Assembly: GCF_009711205.1 (NCBI RefSeq)
Contig: NZ_WMIG01000002.1
Span: 434,001-498,000 of the forward strand
Direction: 5' to 3'
Source: Paracoccus litorisediminis
GTDB lineage: Bacteria; Pseudomonadota; Alphaproteobacteria; Rhodobacterales; Rhodobacteraceae
Length of the DNA: 64,000 nt
In this document: piece after piece, positions 28,276 through 37,351 of the stretch
Layout of the letters: each line of letters begins with the position of its first letter
Numbering within the stretch: position 1 is the first letter of the stretch
Position numbers and translations under genes: made by a program
Notes under the pieces: model-generated
What the model was told of the DNA's origin: nothing
Databases searched by the model: none
The model's input: the letters and a program-made list of their open reading frames with translations, nothing else

Positions 28276-29589
28276 TCAGTTCGAGGCCTGAATACCCTGC
28301 GGCCTGCCGACCAGAACAAAGCGGATCTGGTTGGAATCCAGCAGGCGCCTGGCGACGCGCTGGACATCCTCGGCGGAGACCTTCTCGATCTGGGCGTTAC
28401 GGGTGTTGACGTAATCGGCGGGCAGGCCGATCAACTGCATCCCGGCCAGAATGCCCGCGATCTTGCCATTGCCGTTGAAGCGCAGGGGATATTCGCCGGT
28501 CAGGTAGGTCTTGGCGTCGGTCAGTTCCTTCTCGGTCACCAGAGTCTCACCGAAACGGTCCCATTCCTGCCGGATCAGACCGACGGCCTCGGCGACCTTT
28601 TCATTGGCGCTGGCCATGCCGCCAGCCCATGTCTCGCCATAGACGCCATTCGAGAGGCCCGTGCCCACGCCATAGGTCAGCCCGCGCTTTTCTCGGATCT
28701 GATCCATCAGCCGCGAGGAGAACCCGCCGCCGCCCAGAATGTGATCGGCGACGAAGGCCGCGAAATAATCGGGGTCCGACATCGGCAGGCCGGGCTGGGC
28801 AAAGCTGACCACGGTCTGCGGGCTGTCCCAGTCGAGCACGGTGACGCCGCCGGTCAGTTTCAGTTGCGCCTTTTCCGGCAGCGGGGCCGTGCCCGTTTCA
28901 GGCAGGTCGCCAAGGATCTTGTCGATCAGCTTGCCCAGATCCTCGGCATTGATGTCGCCTGCCGCCGCGACGACGACACGGTCGCGCGCCAGAACGCGGT
29001 TCTTGGCGTCGATCAAATCGTCGCGGGTCAGGGCTGCGACCGATTCCGCCGTGCCGTTGACCGAGGTCGCATAGGGGTGATCGCCCCAGGACAGCTTGGC
29101 CATTTCCTTGCTGGCGATCGAATTCGGATCGGTCGCCTCGCTCATGATCACCGATTGCACCTGCGCGCGAACGCGCTCGACCGCATCAGCGTCAAAACGC
29201 GGCTCGGCCAGCGCCTGACGCAGCAATTCGGCGGCTTCGTCGCGGTTCTCGGTCAGGGCGCGACTGCTGACGACCAGCGCGTCATCGCTGACATCGAAGC
29301 GGTTCGATGCGCCCAAGGCCTCGATCGCCTCGGCATATTGGACCGAGTCCATCTGCCCCGAGCCTTCTTCCAGCAGCGCGGTCATCAGGTTGATCGCGCC
29401 GCGTTTTTCCGGCGCATCAAGGCTGGCCCCGCCCTTGAACATCAGCGAAAGCGCGGTGAAGGGGATCGAGTGGTCCTCGACCAGCCACGCCTTGATCCCG
29501 CCCGGAGAGGTGATCTGCTGGATATCGATGGCGCGGGCGGGCAAGGCCGCCAGCGCGACAAAGGCGAATGTGGCAAGCGCGCGGATCAT
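28276..29589 (-). CDS. M16 peptidase family protein lacking the zinc motif
   Basis: A 437-residue exported protein with a signal peptide ([20 protein letters not shown]). It has the M16 fold but no HxxEH: the expected region reads [16 protein letters not shown]. The substrate-binding C-terminal motif is kept ([11 protein letters not shown]). It overlaps the active M16 gene by 4 bases. Such pairs form heterodimers in which this subunit shapes the chamber and the partner supplies zinc. The expected location is the periplasm. Confidence 0.88.
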   Translation of the reverse strand: MIRALATFAFVALAALPARAIDIQQITSPGGIKAWLVEDHSIPFTALSLMFKGGASLDAPEKRGAINLMTALLEEGSGQMDSVQYAEAIEALGASNRFDVSDDALVVSSRALTENRDEAAELLRQALAEPRFDADAVERVRAQVQSVIMSEATDPNSIASKEMAKLSWGDHPYATSVNGTAESVAALTRDDLIDAKNRVLARDRVVVAAAGDINAEDLGKLIDKILGDLPETGTAPLPEKAQLKLTGGVTVLDWDSPQTVVSFAQPGLPMSDPDYFAAFVADHILGGGGFSSRLMDQIREKRGLTYGVGTGLSNGVYGETWAGGMASANEKVAEAVGLIRQEWDRFGETLVTEKELTDAKTYLTGEYPLRFNGNGKIAGILAGMQLIGLPADYVNTRNAQIEKVSAEDVQRVARRLLDSNQIRFVLVGRPQGIQASN

Positions 29590-31007
29590 TGGACGACCTC
29601 GGTATTGGCGGCATCAGTCGGGACAGGTTGGGCGGCAGCCTCGGCAGCGGGTCCGGGGGCGGCATTGGCGGGGGCCGCTTCGGGCAGCAGCCACGCGGTC
29701 ACACTGCCCCGGCTTTCCAGCACCAGCTTCGCGGCCTCGCGGATGTCCTCGGCGGTGACTGCACCCAGTACATCGGGCCAGTCGTTCACATCCTCAACCG
29801 TCAGCCCGACCGACAGGCCCTGCCCGTAATCATAGGCCCGGCCATGCGCCGAATCCTGAGCATAGATGCGCGAGGCCCGGATCTGGGTCTTGACCCGCTC
29901 CAACTGCGCCGCATCCGGCCCGTCCTGCAGGAATTTCGCCAGCGCCGCGTCCAGCGCCGCCTCGGCATCGGCATTGCTGGTGCCAGGCGCGGGAACCAGC
30001 GAGATGCCAAAGGTGGTCGGGTCCACGGTCAGCCCGTCATAGGAGGCATCGACGTAAAGCGCCTTGCCGGTCAACACCAGATCACGCGCCAGAACCGAGG
30101 TTTGCGCCGATCCGGCCAGCAATTCGGCCAGCACGCTTAGCGCGGCGGCCTGTTTCTGATCGCTGGCATTACGTTCGGGTGCAAGCACGGTGCGGATCAG
30201 CACCGGCTGGGGCACGCGCGGATCGCTGCGCTCCATGCGGCGGTCGGCACGCTGCTCAGGCTCCTGCGGGCGGGGCTTGCGGGTGCTGTCCGCCTTGGGC
30301 GCGATCGGGCCGTAATATTTCTCGGCCAGTTCCTTGGCCTTTTCGGCGGTGACATCGCCCGCGATGATCAGCACCGCGTCATTCGGGGCATAATGCGCGT
30401 CATACCATGCAACGGCGTCGTCGCGGGTCAGCCCCTCCATTTCCTGCCGCCAGCCGATGACCGGGCGGCGATAGGGATGGTTGTAGAACTGGACGGCGCT
30501 GCGCTCCTCGCCGAATTGCGCGCCGGGATCGCTGTCGGTGCGCTGCGAGCGTTCCTCAAGGACCACCTGGCGTTCAGCTTTCCAGTCGTCCTCGCCGATC
30601 TTCAAATTGGCCATCCGGTCGGATTCCATCTCCATGACCAGCGGCAGGCGATCAGCGGCGATGCGCTGGAAATAGGCGGTGTAGTCATAGCTGGTAAAGG
30701 CATTGTCCATGCCGCCATTGGCGGTCACGGTCTTGGACAATTCCCCCGGACCCAGCTTGTCCGTGCCCTTGAACATCAGGTGCTCAAGGTAATGTGCGAT
30801 GCCCGATTTGCCGGGCTGTTCGTCGGCCGAGCCGATCTTGTACCACAGCATCTGCACGACGACCGGGGCGCGGTGATCCTCGATCACCACAGCCTCAAGG
30901 CCGTTATCCAGTTTGAAATGGCTGATTCCCTTGGGCATTTCGGCCAGCGCGGGGGTCGCGGCCAACAGCGCCAGTGCAAGGGGCGAGAGGCGCTTGAGGA
31001 TAGTCAT
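29586..31007 (-). CDS. M16 family zinc protease, catalytic subunit
   Basis: A 473-residue periplasmic metallopeptidase with a signal peptide (MTILKRLSPLALALLAATPA, cleavage after LAE or ALA). The inverted zinc motif HxxEH is present as HYLEHLMFKGT, and the downstream glutamate ligand lies in a helix near NGGMDNAFTSYDYTAYF. It probably works with the zinc-less M16 protein encoded next to it. Natural substrates are unknown. The C-terminus is Pro/Ala-rich. Confidence 0.92.
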   Translation of the reverse strand: MTILKRLSPLALALLAATPALAEMPKGISHFKLDNGLEAVVIEDHRAPVVVQMLWYKIGSADEQPGKSGIAHYLEHLMFKGTDKLGPGELSKTVTANGGMDNAFTSYDYTAYFQRIAADRLPLVMEMESDRMANLKIGEDDWKAERQVVLEERSQRTDSDPGAQFGEERSAVQFYNHPYRRPVIGWRQEMEGLTRDDAVAWYDAHYAPNDAVLIIAGDVTAEKAKELAEKYYGPIAPKADSTRKPRPQEPEQRADRRMERSDPRVPQPVLIRTVLAPERNASDQKQAAALSVLAELLAGSAQTSVLARDLVLTGKALYVDASYDGLTVDPTTFGISLVPAPGTSNADAEAALDAALAKFLQDGPDAAQLERVKTQIRASRIYAQDSAHGRAYDYGQGLSVGLTVEDVNDWPDVLGAVTAEDIREAAKLVLESRGSVTAWLLPEAAPANAAPGPAAEAAAQPVPTDAANTEVVQ

Positions 31008-31106
31008 GGGCAGGCTCCGGTTCCGGGTCGCTGCCAGAAACTGCCCTGTGAGGGCCCGCCGCGCAAGTCAGCAGGCCGTCATCATGCCGTGATCGGGACT
31101 GCGCCC

Positions 31107-31670
31107 TTAGTCCCGCAGCAGGCGATCCGCCGATTCCTGCGCCTCGGGCGGCAGGCCGCCGGTTTCGATGATCGGGGGGGCAGCGGGCAGCAGCACGCCG
31201 GTCGGACGCCAGCGCTCCTGCTCGGCCCAGCTGTCCAGCGTCATCGGCTCATAGGCGCGGTAATAGACATCGGTACGGGCAAGGATTTCCAGCGCGCGGC
31301 GCGAATTGCGGCTGCGCCATTCGTAATCTTCCTTGGCGGTGGTGATACGGATCGCGGGATCGCGACCAAAGCGCGAGGCGTGGTTGACCAGCGCCCCGTC
31401 CGCCGCACCGATACCCTGCTGCGACAGCGCTGCGGGATTACCGCCAAGCGCCGCGACCGCATCGGCCTCGGGGGTGGGATCGGTGATGTTCGTGCCGCCC
31501 GGCGTCGGCGAGGGCAGCACGTTCAGATCCGTCGGCATCGACAACGGCTTGGTCGGAAGGATGGCGAATTCATCCGGGCTGGAACGGCCCGTGCTGGTAT
31601 TCATCAGCTGCGGATCACTGCTGCAGGCGGCCAGCCCCAGCAAGGTCATTGTCACCGCGATCGCCCGCAT
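31107..31670 (-). CDS. DUF3035 outer-membrane lipoprotein (BamF-like)
   Basis: A 187-residue lipoprotein: the N-terminus MRAIAVTMTLLGLAAC ends in a lipobox (LAAC, Cys16). The mature part is Pro- and Asp-rich early on (FAILPTKPLSMPTDLNVLP) and ends in a charged helix. This is the DUF3035 pattern, and members in this family of bacteria are sometimes annotated as BamF, an accessory subunit of the beta-barrel assembly machine. Its place between lspA, which processes lipoproteins, and the M16 pair is conserved in related genomes as far as I recall. Confidence 0.75.
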   Translation of the reverse strand: MRAIAVTMTLLGLAACSSDPQLMNTSTGRSSPDEFAILPTKPLSMPTDLNVLPSPTPGGTNITDPTPEADAVAALGGNPAALSQQGIGAADGALVNHASRFGRDPAIRITTAKEDYEWRSRNSRRALEILARTDVYYRAYEPMTLDSWAEQERWRPTGVLLPAAPPIIETGGLPPEAQESADRLLRD

Positions 31671-31702
31671 GTCCCGTCCCTCACATTCTTCTGGCGCTGT
31701 TC

Positions 31703-32437
31703 TTAGCGTGAATTGCCGCCCTCGTCACGGGGCTTGTCGCCCCCTGCCGGATCGTCCAGCGAGAGCTCGCCCTGAGCGGCGCGGCTGGGCGGCTTGGTCG
31801 TGGCCCGCGTTGCCGGTTTGACGGCGGCGGGCGGTTTTGCGGCGCCCGACCGCGCGGGCTCGCGTCGTTTCGCCGGGCTTGATTTCGCCTCGGGGGGCTG
31901 CAGAACCAACCCCAGCGCGCCGATAAAGATCGCGATATCGGCGACGTTGAAGCTGTAGGGATTCTGCCAGCCGGGCAGCGACATGTTCAGGAAATCCGCG
32001 ACCGCGCCATACATCAGCCGGTCGATCACGTTCCCCAGCGCGCCGCCGATCAGGAACCCGGCCGAGATCTGCGCCAACCGCGAGGGATTGGCACGCAAGA
32101 CCCATGCCCCGACCCAGACACAGACCGCGACGGCAATCGCGATCAGCACCCAGCGCATCACGTCGACGTCACTGGAGAACAGGCCGAAATTCATGCCCTG
32201 ATTCCAGGCCATGCGCAGGTTCAGCCAGGGCGGCAGCACGTCGATCTCGCGCACGCGGTCCAGCTGCAGCAGATGCACGACCAGGTATTTCAGCGCCTGG
32301 TCCAGCACAAAGATGATCGCCGCGACCAGCGCCACGCGGCGCCAGACCGGCGTGTTGGGCGCCCGGTTCCGGGCGCCGGCCTTGCGCGGAGCCGTCAGCG
32401 CCTTCCGCGGCTTGGGGGTCGCGGGCTGCATCGCCAT
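31703..32437 (-). CDS. lspA: Lipoprotein signal peptidase (signal peptidase II) with basic C-terminal extension
   Basis: A 244-residue inner-membrane aspartic protease that cleaves prolipoproteins. Motifs include NQGMNFGLF, GGALGNVIDR (first catalytic Asp) and FNVADIAI (second catalytic Asp), across four membrane helices. The usual length is about 160-170. Here there are about 35 extra basic residues at the N-terminus and about 65 Pro/Ala/Lys/Arg-rich residues after the last helix. The ATG at 32437 overlaps the purH stop, but a later start may be used. The tail is predicted to be disordered. Confidence 0.92.
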   Translation of the reverse strand: MAMQPATPKPRKALTAPRKAGARNRAPNTPVWRRVALVAAIIFVLDQALKYLVVHLLQLDRVREIDVLPPWLNLRMAWNQGMNFGLFSSDVDVMRWVLIAIAVAVCVWVGAWVLRANPSRLAQISAGFLIGGALGNVIDRLMYGAVADFLNMSLPGWQNPYSFNVADIAIFIGALGLVLQPPEAKSSPAKRREPARSGAAKPPAAVKPATRATTKPPSRAAQGELSLDDPAGGDKPRDEGGNSR

Positions 32438-34026
32438 CAGTGACGGAAATGCCGCTGGCCGGTGAAGACCATGGCCAGACCCAGACGGTCGGCGGCCTCG
32501 ATCACCTCGGCATCACGCATCGAGCCACCCGGCTGGATCACCGCCTTGGCGCCAGCGGCGGCCAAAGCCTCGATCCCGTCGGCGAAGGGGAAGAACGCGT
32601 CCGACGACACTGCCGATCCGATGGTCAGCGGCTGGTCCAGACCCAGCGCCTCGGCCATGTCCTCGGATTTGCGCTTGCCGATGCGGGTCGAATCGACCCG
32701 GCTCATCTGGCCCGCACCAACGCCGACAGTCGCGCCATCCTTGACATAGACGATGGCGTTCGACTTGACGTGCTTGGCGACGGTCCATGCAAACAGCAGG
32801 TCGTCGAGTTCCTCGGCCGAGGGCTGGCGTTTGGTCACGACCTTCAGGTCCTCGCGCTTGACGTGGCCATTGTCGCGGCCTTGCACAAGGAAGCCGCCCG
32901 CCACCTGACGGAACGAGGTCCCTGCGGCGGTCGGATCGGGCAGGCCGCCGGTGGTCAGCAGGCGCAGGTTTTTCTTCGCGGCAAAGATTTCGCGCGCTTC
33001 CTCGGTCGCGTCGGGGGCGATGACGACCTCGGTGAAGATCTCGGTGATGGCGCGGGCGGTGTCAGCGTCCAGCGTGCAGTTCAGCGCGACGATGCCGCCA
33101 AAAGCCGAGGTCCGGTCGCAGTCATAGGCACGGCGATAGGCCTCGACGGCGGTGGCGCCACGGGCAACGCCGCAGGGATTGGCGTGCTTGATGATCGCAA
33201 CAGCCGGTCCACCCGCCGGGTCAAACTCCGCGACCAGCTCGAAGGCCGCGTCGGTGTCGTTGATATTGTTATAGGACAGTTCCTTGCCCTGCCACTGCTT
33301 GGCGGTAGCAACACCCGGACGATCCGAGCCGTCCTTGTAGAAGGCCGCCAACTGGTGCGGGTTCTCGCCATAGCGCAGGGTTTGGGCCAGTTCGCCCGAG
33401 AAGCTGCGGCGGCGCGGGGTTTCCTCGCCAATGGCCTGTGCCATCCACGCAGACACGGCCGCGTCATAGGCGGCGGTGCGGGCATAGGCGATCTGGGCCT
33501 GACGCTGACGGAAGGTGTAGCTGGTCGTGTCGTCGTTGGCGTCGAGTTCGGCCAGCACGGCGGCATAGTCCTGAACGTCGACGACGACGGTGACGAAGGC
33601 GTGGTTCTTGGACGCGGCACGGATCATCGCCGGGCCACCAATGTCGATATTCTCGATGCAATCGTCGTAATCGGCGCCCTTGGCGACGGTTTCCTCGAAG
33701 GGATACAGGTTGACGACCAGCAGGTCGATCATGCCGATGCCATGCGAATTGGCGGCAGCCATGTGCTCGGCATTGTCGCGCAGCGCCAGCAGGCCACCAT
33801 GCACGACCGGATGCAGCGTCTTGACGCGGCCGTCCATCATCTCGGGGAAGCCGGTGACCTGCGCCACGTCGATCACCGACAGGCCCGCCTCGCGCAGTGC
33901 CTTGGCGGTGCCGCCGGTGGAAAGCAGCTCGACGCCGCGCGACGCAAGCGCGCGGGCAAAGTCGATCAGGCCAGTCTTGTCGGAAACGGAAATCAGCGCG
34001 CGTTTCAGCGGAATGCGGTCGGTCAT
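32437..34026 (-). CDS. purH: Bifunctional AICAR formyltransferase / IMP cyclohydrolase
   Basis: A 529-residue enzyme for the last two steps of IMP synthesis. The N-terminal cyclohydrolase (MGS-like) domain covers about residues 1-200 with [17 protein letters not shown] and [11 protein letters not shown]. The formyltransferase domain follows, with [21 protein letters not shown] and the C-terminal [11 protein letters not shown]. The length is normal. Its stop overlaps the lspA start by one base. Confidence 0.97.
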   Translation of the reverse strand: MTDRIPLKRALISVSDKTGLIDFARALASRGVELLSTGGTAKALREAGLSVIDVAQVTGFPEMMDGRVKTLHPVVHGGLLALRDNAEHMAAANSHGIGMIDLLVVNLYPFEETVAKGADYDDCIENIDIGGPAMIRAASKNHAFVTVVVDVQDYAAVLAELDANDDTTSYTFRQRQAQIAYARTAAYDAAVSAWMAQAIGEETPRRRSFSGELAQTLRYGENPHQLAAFYKDGSDRPGVATAKQWQGKELSYNNINDTDAAFELVAEFDPAGGPAVAIIKHANPCGVARGATAVEAYRRAYDCDRTSAFGGIVALNCTLDADTARAITEIFTEVVIAPDATEEAREIFAAKKNLRLLTTGGLPDPTAAGTSFRQVAGGFLVQGRDNGHVKREDLKVVTKRQPSAEELDDLLFAWTVAKHVKSNAIVYVKDGATVGVGAGQMSRVDSTRIGKRKSEDMAEALGLDQPLTIGSAVSSDAFFPFADGIEALAAAGAKAVIQPGGSMRDAEVIEAADRLGLAMVFTGQRHFRH

Positions 34027-34062
34027 CGGTGGGGCCCCGTCATGGATCGCGAATTTGCCCCG

Positions 34063-35709
34063 TCACCTAGCGCCGGAACGCGCCAAGGTCCAGCCGATCT
34101 GAATGGCGCGGCCCTGCAATCGCGCGGTAAGCACGATCTGGCGCGAAGGCCGAGGCTCGGCAAGGCCGCGATCCAGCAGGCAACTGGCCTCCAGCCGGAC
34201 CTGTCCGACGCCATCATGGCTGAACTGCCAATGCTCGCCCGTGGGCAGGGTCAGGTCGATCACCTGGCCCAGCTGGCGGGCCTCGATATCGGGATGCAGG
34301 TGGAAACGGATGTCGAATCCCAGCCCCTCGGGCGGGCGGGCACGGTCCAGTTGCGACTGGGCGCTGGCATCCAGCGCGGCCAGCGAATCCTCGCCCTGCA
34401 GGGCCACCCCGTCGGGGGCCAGCCACAATTCGCGCAGATGGGTCAGCCCGTGACTGTCCAGCCAGCCGTCATGGCCGGACAAAAGATGCGCAGGTTCGGT
34501 CGAATGGGCAGGGCCGCAATCGGGCGGGGTAAGATTCCCCAGCGCGTCGCAATCGCCCGCCCAGACCAGCGCCGGACGCTCGGTCAGGATGTCGGGCTCG
34601 CCCTCCTGCCGGTTGGGGTTCAGCCGGGATGAGGACAACCCTTCGAGGCAAAGGGCCGAATGGCAGGGCGTCGCGCGGCTGGCCTTGGCCCAAAGCGACC
34701 CGAATCCGTCGCCGGGACCTGAATTCACGATCAGCGGCTGGCGGGCCACGGTCAGCTCAAACGCCAGCGTCGAGGCATGCGCCCGCACCGCCGCCGGTCC
34801 ACCGGGCGGAGGGGCCGCGTCCAGAATCAGCGTCGTGCGCCCCCGCGCCATGCGGGCAAAACCCATGGCCAGCCCATGCACCGGCAGCGCCGCACCCTCG
34901 GCCGCGCGCAGGCAGCGGTCCAGACGGCCGGCAGCGCCGCGCCCGCCGCCATGAAAGCTGGGCAGCGACCCGTCGGCATGGCGCAGGCTGCGCAGGATCG
35001 GGGCAATCTCGGCAATGATCGCGCGCAGCTCGGCGGGCGATTCCAGCCCGGCTTCGTCCGCGACCTCCTGCGCCCAGACCAGCAGTGCCATCGCCTCAAG
35101 CAGGGTTTCCGGCGCGCGCGATTCCGACAGAGTGGCGACGCCCATCGCATCGGCTTCCTCGGCCAAGGCGATCAGCGCAGGACGGGCGACGGCCTGACGG
35201 TCACGCAAGGACATCGCCCCGATCGCCAGGCCGGCCAATGCCTCAAGCCGGGGCAGCCCATCGGTGCAGTCATACCAGGTCGCACGCAGATGGGTCAGGT
35301 GCTGGTCCAACGAGCGGAAATAGGGCTCGGCCCCGTCGCGGTCGAGGCCGGGCAGGATCATCCCGGCATGAAAGATCCAGTGCAGCACCCGCCGCCCGGC
35401 GATCGCAGGCGTCCATTCCGGCGCATCGGCATGTGGAACCCGGTGGCGCTTCAGCCAATGCAGCACGTGATGCTGCGCGACCGAGCGCGCCCGCGGCGAG
35501 CCGACCGCCGCCAGATCATCCAGCCAGCCAAAGCCGTGCAATTCCGCCGCAACCGAGGCGGGCATGTCATTGTCCAGAAACTCGCCGGTCAGCGTCAGGC
35601 CGCCCAGATGCAGCTTGCCCTCGATGATCTGCTCACCACGGCCGGAATGGCCGATGGCCTTGGGCTCGGGCCGGCGCAGGAAACCCCTTGGGGAAGGCGT
35701 GTCGTTCAT
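34063..35709 (-). CDS. Heparinase II/III family protein
   Basis: A 548-residue protein. The first half is an alpha-helical toroid-like domain (LHGFGWLDDLAAVGSPRARS, HGMILPGL-like HAGMILPGLDRDG). The second half has the beta-sandwich start of heparinase II/III proteins (LIVNSGPGDGFGSLWAKASR, ATPCHSALCLEGLSSSR). These enzymes cleave acidic polysaccharides, but the bacterial members located next to purH and rsmB have no proven substrate. No signal peptide is apparent. Confidence 0.85.
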   Translation of the reverse strand: MNDTPSPRGFLRRPEPKAIGHSGRGEQIIEGKLHLGGLTLTGEFLDNDMPASVAAELHGFGWLDDLAAVGSPRARSVAQHHVLHWLKRHRVPHADAPEWTPAIAGRRVLHWIFHAGMILPGLDRDGAEPYFRSLDQHLTHLRATWYDCTDGLPRLEALAGLAIGAMSLRDRQAVARPALIALAEEADAMGVATLSESRAPETLLEAMALLVWAQEVADEAGLESPAELRAIIAEIAPILRSLRHADGSLPSFHGGGRGAAGRLDRCLRAAEGAALPVHGLAMGFARMARGRTTLILDAAPPPGGPAAVRAHASTLAFELTVARQPLIVNSGPGDGFGSLWAKASRATPCHSALCLEGLSSSRLNPNRQEGEPDILTERPALVWAGDCDALGNLTPPDCGPAHSTEPAHLLSGHDGWLDSHGLTHLRELWLAPDGVALQGEDSLAALDASAQSQLDRARPPEGLGFDIRFHLHPDIEARQLGQVIDLTLPTGEHWQFSHDGVGQVRLEASCLLDRGLAEPRPSRQIVLTARLQGRAIQIGWTLARSGAR

Positions 35710-35739
35710 GGGTGCCGCTGTTGCTGGAACCCGACAAGC

Positions 35740-37011
35740 TTAGGACTTCACACCGGATTTTCGCAAGCGCGCGATAAAGAATCCGTCCATACCGCCGCGT
35801 TCCGGCCACAGGTCGGGCCGCAGGCGCAAGGCACCGCTTTCGGTCAGCCAGCCGGGCTCGACCCCGGGCGCGGTGGCGGGCTCGACCGTCAGGTCGGGAT
35901 GGCGGGCAAGGGTGGCGGTCAGTTGCTCCTCGCCCTCGGCGGGATGCAGCGAGCAGGTGGCAAAGACCAGCCGCCCACCGGGTTTCAGCAGGCTCAACGC
36001 ATGGTCGATCAGCCGCGCCTGCAGGTCGGCCAGTTCGGCAATTGCGCTGCCGTCTCGGATCAGCGGCAGTTCCGGGTGGCGACGGATCGTGCCGGTGGCG
36101 GAACAGGGCGCGTCCAGCAGCACCGCGTCCAAGGGCGCATCGGTCCGCCACTCCAGCGCATCGGCGGCGACAAGCTTGGCCGACAGGCCACAGCGGGCCA
36201 GGTTTTCGGCCACGCGGGCCAGCCGGGATTCGGAGATGTCCAGCGCGATGACCTCGGCCCCGGCGGCGGCCAGTTGCATGGTCTTGCCCCCCGGAGCGGC
36301 GCAAAGATCGGCGATGCGTTCGCCCGGTTGCGGGTCGAGGACCCGCACGGCCATGGCGGCGGCCGCATCCTGCACCCACCAGTCGCCACTGTCGTAACCT
36401 TCAAGCGCGCTGACCTGCGTGCCCGAAGGCAGGCGGAACGATCCGGTCGGCAGCGCCTCGCCGGGTGCATCCCCGGCTTTCGCGGTCAGGTCCAAGGGTG
36501 CGCCCGCCTCATGCGCGGCTTCGATGGCGCGGGTCACGTCGCGGCCCCATGCGGCAGCGACCGGAGCGCGCAGCCAGTCGGGCATTTTTTGCGGCGGCAG
36601 TTTCGCCCATGCGTCCTTAGCCGCAGCCGCCTTGCGCAGCACGGCATTGACCATGCCCGCTGCCGCCTGCCCCTTACCGCTAAGCCCACGGCACAGCGTC
36701 ACTGCGGCATTGACCGCGCCATGCGGCGCCTCGCCCAAGGCCAGCATCTCGACCGTGGCCAGCCGCAGGATGCGGCGAATGTCGGGGCGGGGCTTGCGCG
36801 CCAGCATCGGCTCGAGCAACGCATCGGCGCGCCAACCACGGCGCAGGACCTCCAGCGCCAGCCGGCGGGCGCGGGCGCGGTCGGCGGGGGGCAGCCGCTC
36901 GATCAGGGCCCCAGCCTCGTCCAGGGTCGCGCCGTCCTCGACCGCGGCCAGCAGCTTCAGCGCGCCCTGCCGGGCGGCGTCGCCGCGTTCCATTTTGCGC
37001 GTCTTGTCCAT
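35740..37011 (-). CDS. rsmB: 16S rRNA m5C methyltransferase, RsmB/NOP family
   Basis: A 423-residue protein. The N-terminal NusB-like RNA-binding domain covers about residues 8-140. The S-adenosylmethionine methyltransferase domain follows, with ADLCAAPGGKTMQLAAAG (SAM site), LLDAPCSATGTIRRHPEL (motif IV cysteine) and LVFATCSLHPAEGEEQ (catalytic cysteine). It methylates 16S rRNA C967 in E. coli. The start at 37011 gives MDKTRKM. It is divergent from the DUF1674 gene and heads the minus-strand gene series. Confidence 0.92.
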   Translation of the reverse strand: MDKTRKMERGDAARQGALKLLAAVEDGATLDEAGALIERLPPADRARARRLALEVLRRGWRADALLEPMLARKPRPDIRRILRLATVEMLALGEAPHGAVNAAVTLCRGLSGKGQAAAGMVNAVLRKAAAAKDAWAKLPPQKMPDWLRAPVAAAWGRDVTRAIEAAHEAGAPLDLTAKAGDAPGEALPTGSFRLPSGTQVSALEGYDSGDWWVQDAAAAMAVRVLDPQPGERIADLCAAPGGKTMQLAAAGAEVIALDISESRLARVAENLARCGLSAKLVAADALEWRTDAPLDAVLLDAPCSATGTIRRHPELPLIRDGSAIAELADLQARLIDHALSLLKPGGRLVFATCSLHPAEGEEQLTATLARHPDLTVEPATAPGVEPGWLTESGALRLRPDLWPERGGMDGFFIARLRKSGVKS

Positions 37012-37065
37012 TCGCGTCCCCTTGCCTAGATTGCGCAGGTCTAGCGTGATGCAGGGAAAACCGCC

Positions 37066-37239
37066 ATGACCGACCGCAAGGATCTGCCGCCCGCCGCCAT
37101 TCGCGCCCTCGCCGAAGCCGAGGAGCGCCGCCGCAATGCCGCGCCTGTCGACCTGCCGGTCGAGCTGGGAGGCCGCGACGGCCCCGAGCCGGTGCGCTAC
37201 GGCGATTACGAGAAGAAAGGCATCTGCGTCGACTTCTGA
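37066..37239 (+). CDS. DUF1674 family protein (SdhAF4-like)
   Basis: A 57-residue protein with the conserved C-terminal block GGRDGPEPVRYGDYEKKGIC followed by VDF, the hallmark of DUF1674. Its mitochondrial relative SdhAF4 assists flavinated SdhA assembly into succinate dehydrogenase. The bacterial role is inferred by homology. The preceding charged helix (IRALAEAEERRRNA) is typical. AGGGAAAACC before the ATG at 37066 may act as ribosome site. It is divergent from rsmB. Confidence 0.88.
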   Translation: MTDRKDLPPAAIRALAEAEERRRNAAPVDLPVELGGRDGPEPVRYGDYEKKGICVDF

Positions 37240-37314
37240 CGCCGCTTCACAAGCGTTGGCGATTCCGTGATCGCCTGCCTGCCGGTCGTTTACTTGCCAT
37301 TGGGGTTCGCGGAC

Positions 37315-37325
37315 TAGACAGTCTG
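37315..37325. promoter_or_regulatory. Candidate operator upstream of the RND pump
   Basis: TAGACAGTCTG is an imperfect palindrome (TAGAC-A-GTCTg) located 27 bases before the efflux gene start. The arms match the TAGAC/GTCTA arms of the TetR operators at 14264-14300, though the spacer differs. TTGCCA at 37294 could be a -35 element. Binding of any regulator is speculative. Confidence 0.3.
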
Positions 37326-37351
37326 CAAGAAAGAACCGCGAGGAACGGCAG

